DNA of 64,000 bases, taken from NCBI GenBank assembly GCA_028023455.1, contig JAQFVV010000141.1, positions 1,932,056 to 1,996,055 on the forward strand. The letters are read 5' to 3'. The position numbers and the translations under genes are program-made. The notes beneath the pieces are model-generated. The model did not search any database and was not told where the DNA came from. It saw only the letters and a program-made list of their open reading frames with translations. Origin of the DNA: Epiperipatus broadwayi (Eukaryota > Onychophora > Udeonychophora > Euonychophora > Peripatidae). The number at the start of each line of letters is the position of its first letter. Position 1 is the first letter of the stretch. Below are positions 1-16,340 of this stretch, piece by piece.

Positions 1-1590
1 ATCTTAGCATCACCAACCAGAGTGTAAAGATATAAATGGTGCAAGAAATATGTCTACATCCTTTGGCTATATGATGAATACACTTTTGCCATACTTTGAA
101 TTAAGTATAGTGCCCCTAATGCTAATGTGATACAAGCAAATGAGAATCCAATGCATCTCTCTACATCACATTGACACAAAACACCCATCCATCCATCCAC
201 CAGCAGGGAGTCAACTACGAGACAAATAATCTAAAATTAACCCACTTAAGCTAACAATCTTACAAATCTATGAAGCCATTAATGTCCATTTTTAAATTAT
301 TAGGTTAAAAGAAATTTGATAATTTTGATATAGAAAACAACAAACCATAAAATAAATTATAACAGAATAGTGAAAAATGGAAATGAGTAATTAGCAAACA
401 TTTTGTGAGAATATGACTAATTTAAATTTATGTTCAATTAAATAACATATTTTTTTAGAGTTTTACATATTTGAAATTCTTAATTATTTTAAATTTGTAC
501 ATATGATTAAGTTTCAGTTAGAGTGATGTTTAGTAAATTCTAGACAATTTCACTGACGTCATTCATTCAGACATCGTATATAGTAATTTAAAGTGAGTTG
601 TCCATCCTCATGCTTTCCTTGCCAGTACTTCAAATTTGCTCATATATAAACATTTGAGTCATAGGAATAAGTGGATTCATTTTATTCCTGCATAAATACT
701 ATATCTTGTATTGGAGAGAAAGTATTCATGTATTATTATTAACACTCGCAAAAGCGTATGCACAATTAGCTTGAAAGGCTGATATTTTAATATAAACAAA
801 AGGTTATAATTTCCATGGTAGATTTGAGGTCCATCTTATCCATGATGTGAACACATCCATGCAACCAAAGTTCATTTATATTTATATCATTTCTGAGAAG
901 ACTGATCTGTTGTTTGTTGCCTTCAGTAATCATCAATTTGGAGACTGACTCAGTGGGTGCATAACAAAAAAATTAATTCATTGTGAGAAACAAATATTTC
1001 AGAACCACAATACAATTCAGGAATTAACAGTTACTTCATTTTCTAAGTGAGTAAAAAGGCCATAATAATTTGATATTTTAATATTTTATAATTTTTGGCC
1101 TCTTTTATCACAAGCTCTCTGGATCAATCACACATTAGGTTTTCTTTCTCTTTGTTCCTGAAATTTTGTTTTCTGGGATGTGTGTGGCTAGGTGCTTGAA
1201 TTGATAAATCTGCTTCAGAGTGGGAAACACCAACTTTAAATTTTATCTCTTTTCTGACATTTACATTACAAAGTGCCTGAGGGCTCGTTTACTTTAGTTT
1301 CAATTAATAGAACAATCATTTCCATTCACTAAGATTTAACCATGATTTTTAAATTGGAAATAATTAACATTATCTTTTTCATTACTTTTAAACTAAAATG
1401 CCAATCTTTATTTCTAGACATTTATTTTAACTTGTGTTTATTATTTACTTTTAAGTAATTTTTTTTTTTTAACATTTTCATCTGTGCAATAATATATATG
1501 TTAAAACAACTATTTTAGTTTTCTTTTACATTTTTAATAAGTCAATTTATTTATGATTATTTTTCCTTTTTATTTTAATTTTAAAATAAT
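1..1590. repeat. Unclassified ~2 kb interspersed repeat, copy A (cut by window edge)
   Basis: This stretch has no coding signal. It resembles 1591-3800 and 57060-58985 in the same order. Shared blocks include a cluster of CATCCATC-type sequence followed by a stretch ending in TTAAATTA (about 180-300), a T-rich zone near 1080-1570, and a terminal block ending in AATAATGTAA (about 1586). The segment 480-850 also matches the arms of the inverted repeat at 24700-25340. LTR or non-autonomous element origin is possible, but no terminal motif or coding core was recognised. Confidence 0.55.
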
Positions 1591-2764
1591 GTAATGGTCA
1601 GGGTAAAATGACACTTACCCTATCTGCCGTACAGGGTATCACCATTTAAACCCGGAAAATGTATATAGTATGCAGATATTTCTTTGTAAGATTTCATTTT
1701 TATTCAGCCGATATACCCTCATCGCTGACTCAAGCAAAGCTGAGATTTGTACATATAATTCTTAAAGTATTGTTGATAAAGAAAAAAATAATAAAATATA
1801 AGCCACTACCAGTACTAATAGCACAAAAACATTTATTTACCCACATACATAAATTTTAGAAATACATATTTAATATTGCTTTAGTTTTGTATTTATTATA
1901 TTATTTTAAACTCAAGTTCTGTTTTTTTTTTTTTTTTTGTAAGTTCACACAGATGGCCAGTTTATTGAAGTTAATATTTATTTTCTCAAATATTTATTAA
2001 ACAAGTACAATGGTTACAATGACAATTATGTATACATGGTAGATTAAAAAAGAAAACTAGAATTACAAACATAAAGAAGAATTACCTGACTATAAATAAA
2101 TATAAGATAGTATTATTCTGAGCAAGAGTAAACCTGAATACCCGGTCTACTGTTAACACACAATTAGGACAATTAGGCTAATATTTTAGAATATTGAGCA
2201 CAGATTGGCTATGTAGACTAAGCAATTAAAAACTTTTCAAGACATTAGTTTCAGGTAAATGTTCGCAGATATACCAATGCTAGCTTCCTGATGTACAGAC
2301 ATAACCAATGCAACATAAAGATATTAGCATAAAACCATGCTGACAAGAATGTGCATCTGCAGCATATTATTTAAAAAGATTGATCTTCATCCAGTACAGA
2401 AATGTGCATCTGTCTGGCGAAGAAATCATATATTTAAAAATGAAAAAAGAAATGCTCCATATATAGGGAGAGCAGTCCTTGCCAACTTATATTCCCAAAC
2501 CATAAGGCAAAAAACAATCAATGGTGTAGGAAATAATCCACATCCTTTACTCTGACTACACCTCTGGGCATGCAGTCATTTGGGTATGATGCCCTGTATG
2601 CTAACTTGCTTCATATTACATTGATAAACACTTATGCATCCCTCCACCAGCATTGACTCAACAAGAAAACAAATAGTCTGAAATTATTCACTAATGAACT
2701 AGCTCCAAACTTAACAACTCTATGCCATCTACATCCAAATTTAAATTTAATAATTTAGTTAACA

Positions 2765-2804
<40 letters not shown>

Positions 2805-3800
2805 TGTTTATTTTATTATATATATATATATATATATATATAATAAAAGAAAAATGGAAATGATTAATTCACAAATTTAATTCATAAATAAAATTATTAT
2901 TAACTGATCTAGAGTCTTAATGCTGAGCAGATAAGAGTTCACTTATTATATGTATTTTCTTACGGATTGAATAATTATTGAAGAGATATATTTAAAAAAA
3001 AGAGATTCAACTGATAAAGTTCATACTTCCCATTCGGTTTTGATCACTCCTCCATATTTCATCCAGTTTATTGAAGTTCTTGCTGATTATATTATTTGCT
3101 AAGACACAACTGCTTCAAAACATATTTTCTAGAAACATAACTTCTACAAGCCATACTTTCTGGAACTGTCATCAGGGAGGCCACCTAAGCTGGCACAAAT
3201 GAAGAAAACTAAATCTTTAGTGAGACTTATACATAATGGAGTCAGCAGTATAGGTAGCTGGAATACATATATTAATAGTCAGATTAATTAATGAATTCAA
3301 TTATTTTCTCTTTTATAATTTCTGGATTCTCTTATCACATTTTTTTCTGGAATGATTGCACATGATGTCATTTGTTTTTATCAGCCCTTATGTTTTACTT
3401 TCTGGCCCATGCCAGACTTAGACGTTCTGCTTCAGAACAAAAAACACAATCTTTAATTTTTATCTCTCATCTGATCTTATAATCATTTAAGTCCCCACAG
3501 GCTAGTTTGCTTTACATTCAAATATATTTTAAGAGATCAGTCACTTCCATTTTAAGAATCAAAAATGACTTTAAATTGAAACTAATTTTTTTTTTTCATT
3601 ACTTTTAAACAAAAATACCAATCTTTATTTCTAGGTATTTATTTTAACTGGCTTTTATCTTTTACTTTTAAGTAATTTTTTTTAAGTTTCCCATCTGTGC
3701 AATAATATATATGTTAAAATTACTATTTTTTTTTTTTTACAGCTTTAAAAAGGCAATTTTATTTATGATTATTTGTCTCTTTTATTTTAATTTTAAAATA
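1591..3800. repeat. Unclassified ~2 kb interspersed repeat, copy B
   Basis: This is the most complete copy of the family in the window. Its first blocks (a CAGGGTATCACC-like segment at about 1632, TATATAGTA at about 1662, AAGTTCACACAGATGG at about 1940) line up with 57090-57400. The middle block around CTGTCTGGC (about 2410) lines up with 57657. The last block ends in AATAATGTAA near 3803, like copy A (near 1590) and copy C (near 58970). Copies A and B are therefore in tandem. No open frame has recognisable similarity. Short frames at 1659-1859 and 2337-2555 look like chance. Confidence 0.6.
2761..2848. repeat. Two consecutive (TA)n tracts, each centred in a perfect short hairpin
   Basis: 2761-2808 reads AACAAACAAT, then (AT)n, then ATTGTTTGTT. 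2811-2848 reads TTTTATTA, then (TA)n, then TAATAAAA. Each tract is bounded by unique-sequence arms that are exact reverse complements, so both can fold into long cruciforms. They lie inside repeat copy B and are absent from copies A and C. Confidence 0.9.
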
Positions 3801-3833
3801 ATGTAACAGTGTATGTATATCATCACACACATA

Positions 3834-3835
<2 letters not shown>

Positions 3836-3871
<36 letters not shown>

Positions 3872-3883
3872 TACATTTTTGCA

Positions 3884-3921
<38 letters not shown>

Positions 3922-3929
3922 TGCAAAAA
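3836..3929. repeat. (TA)n tract followed by a (TA)n-centred hairpin
   Basis: A (TA)n run occupies about 3837-3868. A second run at 3887-3918 is flanked by TTTTTGCAGCC (3876-3886) and its exact reverse complement GGCTGCAAAAA (3919-3929). The hairpin marks the boundary between repeat copy B and the upstream part of the LINE. Confidence 0.9.
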
Positions 3930-4377
3930 GGAATTTGCTATTAACTAAAAGGAAACCCTTTGATTCCTCTTGGATTCCTTAAAGGAACCAAGCAGGGCAA
4001 ATTCCTAATGTCCACTCCATACGTTCTTGTCATTACAGCTGTTATTACTATATTATTATTCATATAATATCCGAACATAGATGGGCTTTTTACCAACACA
4101 CATTAGCCAGCATGGTGAGTTTATTGGCTTTTTACCTCTGAGTTTAAGATCAAGAAACACCATGGTCTTTATTCTCTGTGCCGAATAAGGCAGAATAAAT
4201 GTTTGTGTAAATGATAAATATTTTTTTTCAATACATGTTATGACAGACAAAAATAAATCATGGCCCTTATTTCCAAGAGGCTGTATAGTCATCAACCAAG
4301 GCAGCGGTTGGTGGCCAAAGCAGATGGTGCTAAGAATCCCCTGATTGTGGACCCAGGCTGCCATTTGATGACAACTT

Positions 4378-5120
4378 TTTATTTAGGTACTTACAACTGC
4401 AGATCACTGTCAAGTGAAGGAAGATTGCAAGAATTGGAAAAAGAACTGCCTTATATTAAATGGGACATTATTGGACTTTGTGAAGTTAGAAGAAAAAGTG
4501 AAGAGACAATTGATTTAAAATGTGGACATATACTCTATTATAAAGGCACAAATATTGGAAATACAAGTTTAGTAGGATTCATTATTAATAAAAAGTGGAA
4601 AAACAAAATTGTGCAGATTGAAGGTGTATTGGACAGAGTGGCAAGATTAGTTATACAACTTAACAGCAGATACCAAATGCAGATAATTCTAGTTTATGCC
4701 CCAACAAGTTCTCATAGTGATGAAGTAGTAGAACATTTTAGATGGATGTACAAAAGGCTTTGGATCAGAGTAAATAACATTTTAAAATTGTTTTGGAAGA
4801 CTTCAATACTAGAATTGGTAAACAAATGAAAGATGAAAGTGCTGTAGGTAGAAATGAGAGAGTACATAGACTTGTGGAGTTCGCAGAAAAAGTAAAACTT
4901 TATATTATGAATTCTTTTTTTTTTTTTTGAGAAAAATGTTAAAATAAAATGGACATGGAAGCATCCAAATGAAGGTACAGCAGAATTGGATTATATTTTC
5001 ACTAACAGGAAATACATATTTCAAGATTGTAATGTTCCTAATAAATTTAACACAGGAAGTGATCATCGATTAGTAAGGTGTAAGATACATGCTAATGTAA
5101 AACTAGAGAGACAAAAATTA
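4378..5120 (+). pseudogene. RTE LINE endonuclease domain, frameshifted
   Basis: The exonuclease-endonuclease-phosphatase fold that nicks target DNA for LINE integration. Visible motifs are GTYNCRSLSSEGRL at the start, the glutamate in GLCEVRR, a YAPTS segment, DFNTRIG near 4800 and SDHRLVRCK near 5057-5083. These match the order of catalytic residues in APE-type endonucleases of RTE elements. The first part is open from 4378 to 4826, then a frame change is needed to pick up DFNTRIG, and a T-run near 4913-4928 breaks the frame again before the segment at 4986. It is a confident family call but not a functional protein. Confidence 0.85.
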
Positions 5121-5564
5121 TTAAGAAAAACAATATTTGCAGTTGATATTCCTAATCTTCAGAAACATTCTAATGAGTTTAAATTAGAACTTACAAATAG
5201 ATTTCAAGTATTAGTAGATTTTGAGCATGATTCAGATTTGAATGAAATTAATATGAAAATAATTGATACACATTTAAAAATTGCAACAAAGATAGCAGGT
5301 AGAGAAAAGCAGCAATTGACTAATAAAATTTCTACTGAGACTAGAGAATTTTTGAAGAAAAGAAGGAATATGAAGATATACAAAAATGATGCATTAAAAA
5401 GAATTGAATATTTTGAATTTTGTAAAATGGTGAGGAAAAGAGTTGAAAATGATATAAGAAAGTATAACTATGAACTTGTAAGGAAAGCTGTAGAAGAGAA
5501 TAAAAGTCTCAAGAATGTTAAAAAAAACATTTTGGTATTGGTAGGAAATTTATATCTGCAATAA
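5121..5564 (+). pseudogene. RTE LINE linker between endonuclease and RT
   Basis: Open in one frame with the end of the endonuclease (4986-5564). It is lysine- and arginine-rich, with predicted helical stretches and no catalytic motif. This is the usual composition of the linker between endonuclease and fingers in RTE elements. A frame change near 5540-5606 separates it from the RT. Confidence 0.6.
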
Positions 5565-5605
5565 GAAAAAAAGATGAAATTATTACTAAAAAGAGAGATG
5601 ACATC

Positions 5606-6603
5606 ATGAAATTGGTAGAAGATTTTTATCAAGAATTATATAGTAATAAAGAACAAGTACCTCCTATATCTATTACATCTTCCGAATTGTCCAGAATTTT
5701 AAATGAAGAAGTGAGACATGCAATTAAATGTATGAAGAAAGGAAAGGCTCCAGGAAATGATGGAATTATAATTGATATATTAAAAGAAGCAGGTGAAGAA
5801 ATAGAAAACAAATTAGCAAAGTTATATACCAAATGTCTAAATGATAAAGATGTACCGGATGATTGGAAGAATACAGTAATAATATTAATATTTAAAAAGA
5901 TGATAAAGAAAATATTAGAAATTAAGACCTATCAGCCTTTTATCAGTTTTATATTAAACTTTTACCAAGATAATTACAACTCGTCTACAGAGAACATTGG
6001 ATTTCCATCAACCAAGAGAACAAGCTGGATTTAAAAGTGGTTTTAGTACAGTAGGTCATATCCAGGTATTGAGAAAGGTTATAGAAAGGACAAATGAATA
6101 TGAGTTGTCATTATGTTTTGGATTTGTAGATTATGAAAAGGCATTTGATTCTATAAACATTTCTTCAGTGATTAAAACATTGGATCATCAAAGTATAGAT
6201 CCAGAATATTTTCATATGTTAAATAATATTTATAAAAATGGAACAGCAACAATTAGATTACATAATGATACTGAGAAAGTCAACATCTCCAAAACTTTTT
6301 ACAGCAGAGCTGCAAGAATTATTTTGCAGATTAAAATGGGAAACTAAAGGAGTGAAAGTAAATGAAGATTATTTAAGTCATTTCTATTTCACATATGATG
6401 TAGTTGTTTTTGCAAATAATGCTTCAGTGCTGCAGGAAATGTTGCAGGAATTAGCAGATGAAAGTAGGAAAGTAGGACTAAAGATAAATGTAAAAAAGTC
6501 TAAAGTAATGTTTAATCGATTTGCTAAAAATATGAAAATAAAGATTGATTATGATGAATTAGAAGACGTTAACAGTTACAAAATAGCTCAGTCAGCTTAT
6601 TAG
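5606..6603 (+). pseudogene. RTE LINE reverse transcriptase, catalytic motif damaged
   Basis: The polymerase that copies LINE RNA at the nicked target. The fingers include KAPGNDGI (about 5746) and VPDDWKN (about 5853). The next frame gives PREQAGFKSGFSTVGHI (about 6007-6063) and then the motif A segment FVDYEKAFDSI (about 6124-6156). The motif C region, normally FADDVVVF in this family (seen in the copy at 63969-63980), reads FTYDVVVF near 6388, so the first catalytic aspartate is lost. At least two frame changes (near 5940-5997 and 6320-6350) break the gene. It is inactive. Confidence 0.85.
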
Positions 6604-7128
6604 TACAGATGGAAATATAATGGAGGAAATTTATCATAGAATCAAACTTGGTTGGAGTGCTTTTGGTAGAAATAACTTGATACTAAAAGGAAATATCCCT
6701 GTATGTTTGAAAAGAAAGGTTTTAACAAATGTGTTTTACTAGTTCTTACTTATGGATCTGAGACTTGGACATTTAATAGAAAAGCAAGACAGAGACTCAG
6801 ATCACTCAAAGAAGTATGGAGAGAAGTATGTTGGGAGTAACAAGAATAGATCAAAAATGCAATGTATGGATAAGAGTACAAGCAGGTGTTACTGACCTCA
6901 TTGTAAAAATTAAAAGGTTGAAGTGGAGTTGGGTTGGACATTTTGCTAGAAGAGATGATAATAGATGGATAATTAAAATTTTAAACTGGACTCCAAGAGA
7001 TTTAAAATATCCAGAAAGAGACACATGTGAGATGGATGGATGAAATTAGAAAGTGTGCAGGGGTGATGTGGAGAACAGAAGCTAAACATCAGAGAAGATG
7101 GATTAAACTTGGAGAGACCTTCATCCTC
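6604..7128 (+). pseudogene. RTE LINE C-terminal region
   Basis: Contains pieces of the conserved tail of RTE proteins: GWSAFGRNN near 6653, a TYGSETWTFNR-like segment near 6746, SWVGHFARRDDNRW near 6928-6970, and a segment corresponding to RRWIKLGETFI near 7095-7127. The pieces lie in different frames. The matching copies at 11003-11175 and 63244-64000 have the same blocks. The LINE 3' end is put near 7128 because similarity to the other copies stops there. Confidence 0.75.
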
Positions 7129-7135
7129 AGTGTTC

Positions 7136-11175
<4,040 letters not shown>

Positions 11176-11199
11176 ATATATATATATATATATATATAT

Positions 11200-12667
11200 G
11201 ACCATTTTCCAGAATACACCTATCATTCAAAGCACCTTTTTGTTTCACAATAAAATCCAGATGCCAGTTAGGTAGAAAAACTAACATGTCCTGAATGATG
11301 GTAAACTAATTCAGTGCCTAAAAAATCCCAACTAGCTCAATCAAAAGGAATAATACAATACATTACTGCTTTAATTAGTAGGCAAAAATTGACTGACAAA
11401 CATTAAGTTTTAAAGATAATTTATTTTAACTAAACTAAATGATTAATATTATAATTTCAAACTACTTTTATAACTTCTTAATTAATCTGACAATGTTATT
11501 TTTATATAGTAACCATTCACACATTCTTAATTCATACAGTACAATATAAGTTGATATAAGATATCATAAAGCATTAAATAAATACATGACATTTAAAACA
11601 TGCCATTAATAGTTTATTTTATTGATACTGTAGACTTCATTTACTTTACTGACTTTGGAGGCTTAAAATTATTGTAATGTGCTACATTAATATCAGAATG
11701 GAATAAAAAATGTTTATTACCTATAGGATTTTGGACAGAGAATTTTTGCTGTTTGCTGCTATACATAAGTTTTTCCTACCTGTTGGAGGTTCCGATGATT
11801 GCTATTTCACTATACTATTATTAAAGACAATTAGATATCTCTGGTGCTTTCATATTATTAATCAGGCATTATTTTTACTAGGCATGGTGCTGATATTCTA
11901 TTGGACTGAGGCGGAGTCTGGTGTATGCTTCCGACAATGGCAAATAATGCATTGTCATAAAAGAACACTGATTCTTGATACATGACTTCACTGAAGACAG
12001 ATTGTAAAAACTGATTGAATGATAAAATACTGACTATTTATGTGATGACATGTCTTTTTTTTTTAATTAGCTTCTATATCTGCCAGCTATATCCATTGTT
12101 AAGAATTTGTCCACTGCTTTTGATTAAATTTTTGGATATTTTAATTAATTAATGGTTTATTGACTCTTTAATTAGTAGCCATTGCAAATTCATTTTTCTG
12201 TAACTGGCCAGTATATGCAATCTTTGGGAGGAATTTCTGCTTATAAACCTCATTTATTTTTAGCACACATTTATTTTATCAACACACACACACATTTTAC
12301 TATTCATTTATGTTTACAATCAATTCATTATTTACAATCCCATTTATTTTAAATAAATGAAATGAGATTTTTTCTTTTAATAGTTTAAACAAAATGAAAG
12401 TATTTTTAATTGTATGTAAAATATTTATATCTTAAACTTTTATACTTTTAACTTTTGTACATTAAACCTTCTCCTCCTTCAAATTACTGTTTAAATCTTT
12501 ATAGATTATTTTCTTTTATTTTCATTTGAGATATTTTAATTCAGTCATCTACATACAAATTGCTGATTCTTTTATTTATTAATCAAGTTTAAAAATTATC
12601 TTTTATTTTATTTTAGTAATTACAAACAAAAATTTTAATGTGCACTGCTTAGTAACAGCATATTACA
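11200..12667 (-). repeat. E1 3' LTR, lacking its end
   Basis: It starts (on the - strand) with TGTAATATG right after a purine-rich tract AGAGGGTGG and matches 17030-18847 over about 1.4 kb. Shared blocks include the segment with GCAGCAAACAGCAA and the block with CATTCAGGA. The final few hundred bases (U5 side), present in the other LTR copies, are missing because a LINE fragment and (TA)n begin at 11199. Confidence 0.8.
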
Positions 12668-12880
12668 CCACCCTCTGTGTCAGAGTAAAATGTGTTGCTT
12701 GACCTATTTTATCTCTGACATTTTTTTCTAATAGTATTCTCTATAATCATTAATAATTATTATCTTCTGTTTTTCCTTTGCATATTCCAGAAAGATCTAC
12801 AGTTCTGATCCTTTATTGGACCTGCCAATTGTTTGTCTGGTCACTCTCTTTTTTACTTTATTAAGTTTAATGATGATGCA

Positions 12881-13800
12881 TTATACGTAACCTTCTCTTC
12901 CATGTCTTGTGTCACCATGAATGTTATTGTAACTGTATTTTTTTAATATATATGGACCTTTGTAAATTGGTTGAAACTTGTTATAAATATACTTCTCAGC
13001 ATGGCTTACAGAGTTAGTTCTTATTATGACCTCGTCTCCTATTCTAAACCTATTCTTGACCTTTCCTTGTCTATTCTGCCTTAATTCACCCAAGTTAGTC
13101 TACTATGGGCTCATTCAACATTCTTCCTTCTAACAATTGGGTCTGCTGTCATAGAAAACCTTATCCTGTATGGCTTGGTACATCTCTCCCAAAATGAAGC
13201 CTGATGGGTTCAAATCCTGTAGACTCATTTTAGACCAGTTTATCATATTAAGAATACATGGGATTTATTTTACCCATTTTCCATGATTATCTTGTATATA
13301 AACTCAAAATAGATGTTCCAAATCCCTCATGACCTGTTCACATGGGTTGTACTGTGGGTTGCATATTGACATGTGTATTTGTTTTATTCCATGTCTCACA
13401 TCCATTTTTTCCACTCGTTGAATACAAATGGTTTCCCATGGTCAGACAAGATTTTATCCGAATTTCCCACTGTCCCAAAATGTCATTGTTCTAAAACCCA
13501 TATCATTTGCTTAGCATTTTCCTGAGCCACAGAGTATTCTGCCACAAACTTCGAGAATATATCATAAAGCCATGACAAGATATTTCATTCTATTATATGA
13601 GGGCAGGGAGCCGTAAAATTTTATTGCTAATAAATTATTCAAATGCTGCACATAAATGGGCTTCAATGACCCTGCCCAAGATTCATTAAGTGATTTTATT
13701 TTTGAGCATATTAGACACTCATTTATAACATCTATGACATTCATATATATTCCTGGGCAGTAGAACCAATGGCTTAACTATCGCCAACTTTACTTGATCC
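12881..13800 (-). pseudogene. E1 integrase region, broken
   Basis: Integrase inserts the element DNA into the genome. From the N-terminal side, 13744-13562 encodes a Cys-x2-Cys segment (CLICSK) of the zinc-binding domain followed by the start of the catalytic core (LLAIKFYGSLPS). In the related E2 copy this reads LLAIDFYGTLPS, so the first catalytic aspartate appears to be lysine in E1. The C-terminal part at 13093-12881 contains FRIGDEVIIRTN and FQPIYKGPYILKK, typical of the beta-barrel tail. Stops and frame changes separate the pieces. Confidence 0.75.
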
Positions 13801-14179
13801 ATAGTGGCCGTATTTTTGATATATATGCTAACTTATATTTCTCCTCATAGTGACCAGAATAATGATCCTTATTTGTTTATCTCTTTCCATTTTGCATTGT
13901 AACAGCCCCTCTTTTAGGCAGTATCCTTTTCTATCTCTTTATGTGGGATTATTTCTCATTAGTGTCACAGGCTGGTGACATAAATATTTTATTATTTGCT
14001 GAAAATAACCATCCTTGCTTTGCAGCTCCTTTAACATTTAAGGACATTTTCTATTTCATTGCCATCATCAATTTCTATCACAGTGATGTATGCCCCATTG
14101 CAGTTTAAGTGATTTTGCTCCTGTAGAGCAGGATATCAGCTTAAGGTGTCTGCTACAACCTTTTTTTTTATCTTGGCGG

Positions 14180-14510
14180 TATCTCACACTATAATTTCAT
14201 TCTTGAAAAAAACTCCACCTTATTAACCAGCTGTTCGTAAGGAAGCTATGATTTAAAAACTCAAGGCTTTTGTGATCAGTAATTACAGTTACCTCAGAGC
14301 CTAAAAGATACTGACAGATGTTTTAAATTTCCCACACAATTGTCAAAGCCTCCTTCTTGGTTATGGTGTAGTTCATTTCAGGACCCTTCAATAATCACCT
14401 AGAAATGAAAAGGACCACATGCTGCCCCCCATCTTGTATCTGAGACTATGTAGCATCCAACCCAAACCCACTATTATCAGTTTGCACAAAATGGCTTACA
14501 AAGTCATAGT
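14180..14510 (-). pseudogene. E1 RNase H domain, broken
   Basis: RNase H removes the RNA strand after reverse transcription. The - strand gives TDSSGFGL near 14490-14465, then KGPEMNYT near 14390, and a TDHKSLEFLN-like stretch near 14285-14260. These match the order of the RNase H domain in gypsy-type pol and the parallel pieces in E2 at 42160-42400. Several stops lie between them. Confidence 0.7.
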
Positions 14511-14598
14511 ATAACAACATATTTTTTTTAAAATCCCTGCCTTCTCATTTTGAAAGCTACAGTCATGGTGTTCAGTCCATGCCCACTGTCTTTCATTT

Positions 14599-15560
14599 TT
14601 AGCAATGGCACCAATGGCACCCAAATAAAAACTTTACATGTCTTTTGTTTGGAGGCCTAGGAAAATCTTGGATCACATGAATTTTCTCAGGATTTAATTG
14701 GATCCCCTTTTTACTAATGATATGGCCTAGAAATTTTACTTCAGTAGTCATTAAGTTACTTTTACTTAAGTTAATTTTTATTGCCTTTTGTTTGCACTCA
14801 TGCAACATCTGCTCTAAATGTGTGAAATGCTCTCCTATACTTTTTGATGTTAATACAATATCATCTACATACATTACTATTAAACTTTTGATATGATCTG
14901 ATAACACATTATCAAGACACTGTTTTAACCCCACCCCACTATTTTTTTAAACCAAAGGGATTCCGATTGAAGTTGTATGCCCATCCATTATATCAAAAAG
15001 CAGTATATTTCTGATCATTAGGGTGCATTTACCAGTAACTGGCAGTCAAATCAATTCTTGAAAATATTCTTTTATCATGCAATTTATCATGGACTTTCAC
15101 TAATGAATTATTCATAGGTGGAGGAGCATCTGTATCAGGCCTAGTTATCTTATTTAATTGAAAAGCATCCAAAAATAACTGAATGGACCCGTCCTTTTAT
15201 TCACTGTTACAAGATGGTTATTGAAAGGAGATGAACATTTAGAGATGATTCCCAATTGAAGCATTTTATCTATATGTTCCTGCACCTTGATAACAATAAT
15301 GGTGAGGTATAGGATAAGCATGGGCCTGATACGATTGATCTCTCACAAGTTTTATTCTGAGTTCTTATCCTTGAAAAACTCTGGGGACTTCTGAAAAAAT
15401 GCCTTCATATTTATTTAATATTTTCTTCAACTGTTCCTTCTGATCTCTATCTATCAACTTTAATTCCTTTGCCTTTCCCTCGGTTTTCATATTTATTCCT
15501 GCACTTTGCATGCAGTGCTCTTTAATATATCTATACATTTGGTCTGCTGTTAACATTATT
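14599..15560 (-). pseudogene. E1 reverse transcriptase, partly intact
   Basis: The polymerase core. The segment 15556-15365 encodes the connector before RT (ILNKYEGIFSEVP). Frames between 15360 and 14940 are broken. From 14934 the - strand is open again with MYVDDIVLTSKS, where the YVDD catalytic box lies at about 14871-14860. It continues with FLGHIISKKGIQLNPEKI and VIQDFPRPPNKRHVK, the conserved palm-thumb region of Ty3/gypsy RTs. The catalytic YVDD is preserved here, while E2 has lost it. It is a pseudogene overall. Confidence 0.85.
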
Positions 15561-15799
15561 GATTCATTATTCAGCTTTTACCTGACTTCACTCATGAACC
15601 AGAGCACATATGGTCTTATGCATAAAATCTGACCTCAGTATAACCTCATGGATCAGACCTTCAAGGATAAGCAAAACATGGCTATATTCATTTTTTGCTA
15701 TACACATGTTCACCCAAACTTGTTTTGATAGCAGATTTGCCCTTTTACTATGAGCCATCATGACATAAACTGTCTTTTTTAACTTTAAGGCTACTACAT

Positions 15800-15910
15800 T
15801 TTATTTTATTAAACACTTCCTAAGACATCATTGACACCTGACTTGCAGAATCAAGTAAAGCACTGGTTATCACCCCTTCTATCACCACTTTCACTTTTGG
15901 ACATCCCTGA
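15800..15910 (-). pseudogene. E1 aspartic protease remnant
   Basis: The - strand reads VKVVIEGVITSALLDSASQV and then SMMS followed by a stop. This matches the retroelement aspartic protease active-site loop (usually LLDSGS or LLDTGS), with the glycine replaced by alanine. The same position in E2 (about 40980-41060) reads LLDSES. Location between gag and RT agrees with gypsy order. Confidence 0.6.
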
Positions 15911-15989
15911 GGTGCCATTATTGGTTCTCTCTCCTTCCGGATACACACCAGGATTCATACATGAATATGGCTATATTCACTGTCTCCAT

Positions 15990-16340
15990 TCTTTCTAAGT
16001 CATCTATTGCAGTCCAATGTTATAAGCATTTTAGCCATCTGCTCTATTGTTTCCTGTGTTGTTCCAATTATCACATGCTCTACATCCCTGAAAAGGCCAT
16101 GTTTAACTCTTTGTATAATTTGCTGCTCAGATAAAGGTGGTGTTCTGATCGATCTCAACTTTGCCACTTGTCGGTGCAAAAATGTGATAAATAATCCCCT
16201 GATCTCCATTTGTTCTGCTCCACCTGATTTTTAATAATTTCCTGATACTCATCCCCCAACACTTTGCCAGCGATAATTGTTTGTATTCTCCAAATGGCAC
16301 TGGTTTTGAAAACAACAAATTCCACCAGAATTGAACCTCA
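15990..16340 (-). pseudogene. E1 gag-like capsid segment
   Basis: The structural protein region of the element. Overlapping - strand frames encode PFGEYKQLSLAKCWG, then FITFLHRQVAKLRSI and LSEQQIIQRVKHGL, with ETIEQMAKMLITLD at the end. E2 has the same words at 40570-40870. The pattern resembles the alpha-helical retrotransposon gag region. A frame change occurs near 16130-16210. No zinc knuckle was found. Confidence 0.65.

Larger units (their letters stand above)
3930..7135 (+). mobile_element. RTE-clade LINE retrotransposon, degenerate
   Basis: A non-LTR retrotransposon with an AP-like endonuclease followed by a reverse transcriptase, as in the RTE clade. The order along the + strand is endonuclease (about 4378-5120), a linker with basic residues (to 5564), RT fingers (5606-5960), RT palm (5997-6600) and a C-terminal region ending near 7125. 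The reading frame is broken by several frameshifts and stops, so it is a dead copy. The sequence at 3930-4377 before the endonuclease has no recognised coding. Two other copies are present in opposite orientation at 11003-11175 and 63244-64000; they align with its 3' half. Confidence 0.85.

Noticed and set aside
16007-16234. + strand Cys-rich frame
   Set aside because: It is antisense to the E1 gag segment, whose words are shared with E2.
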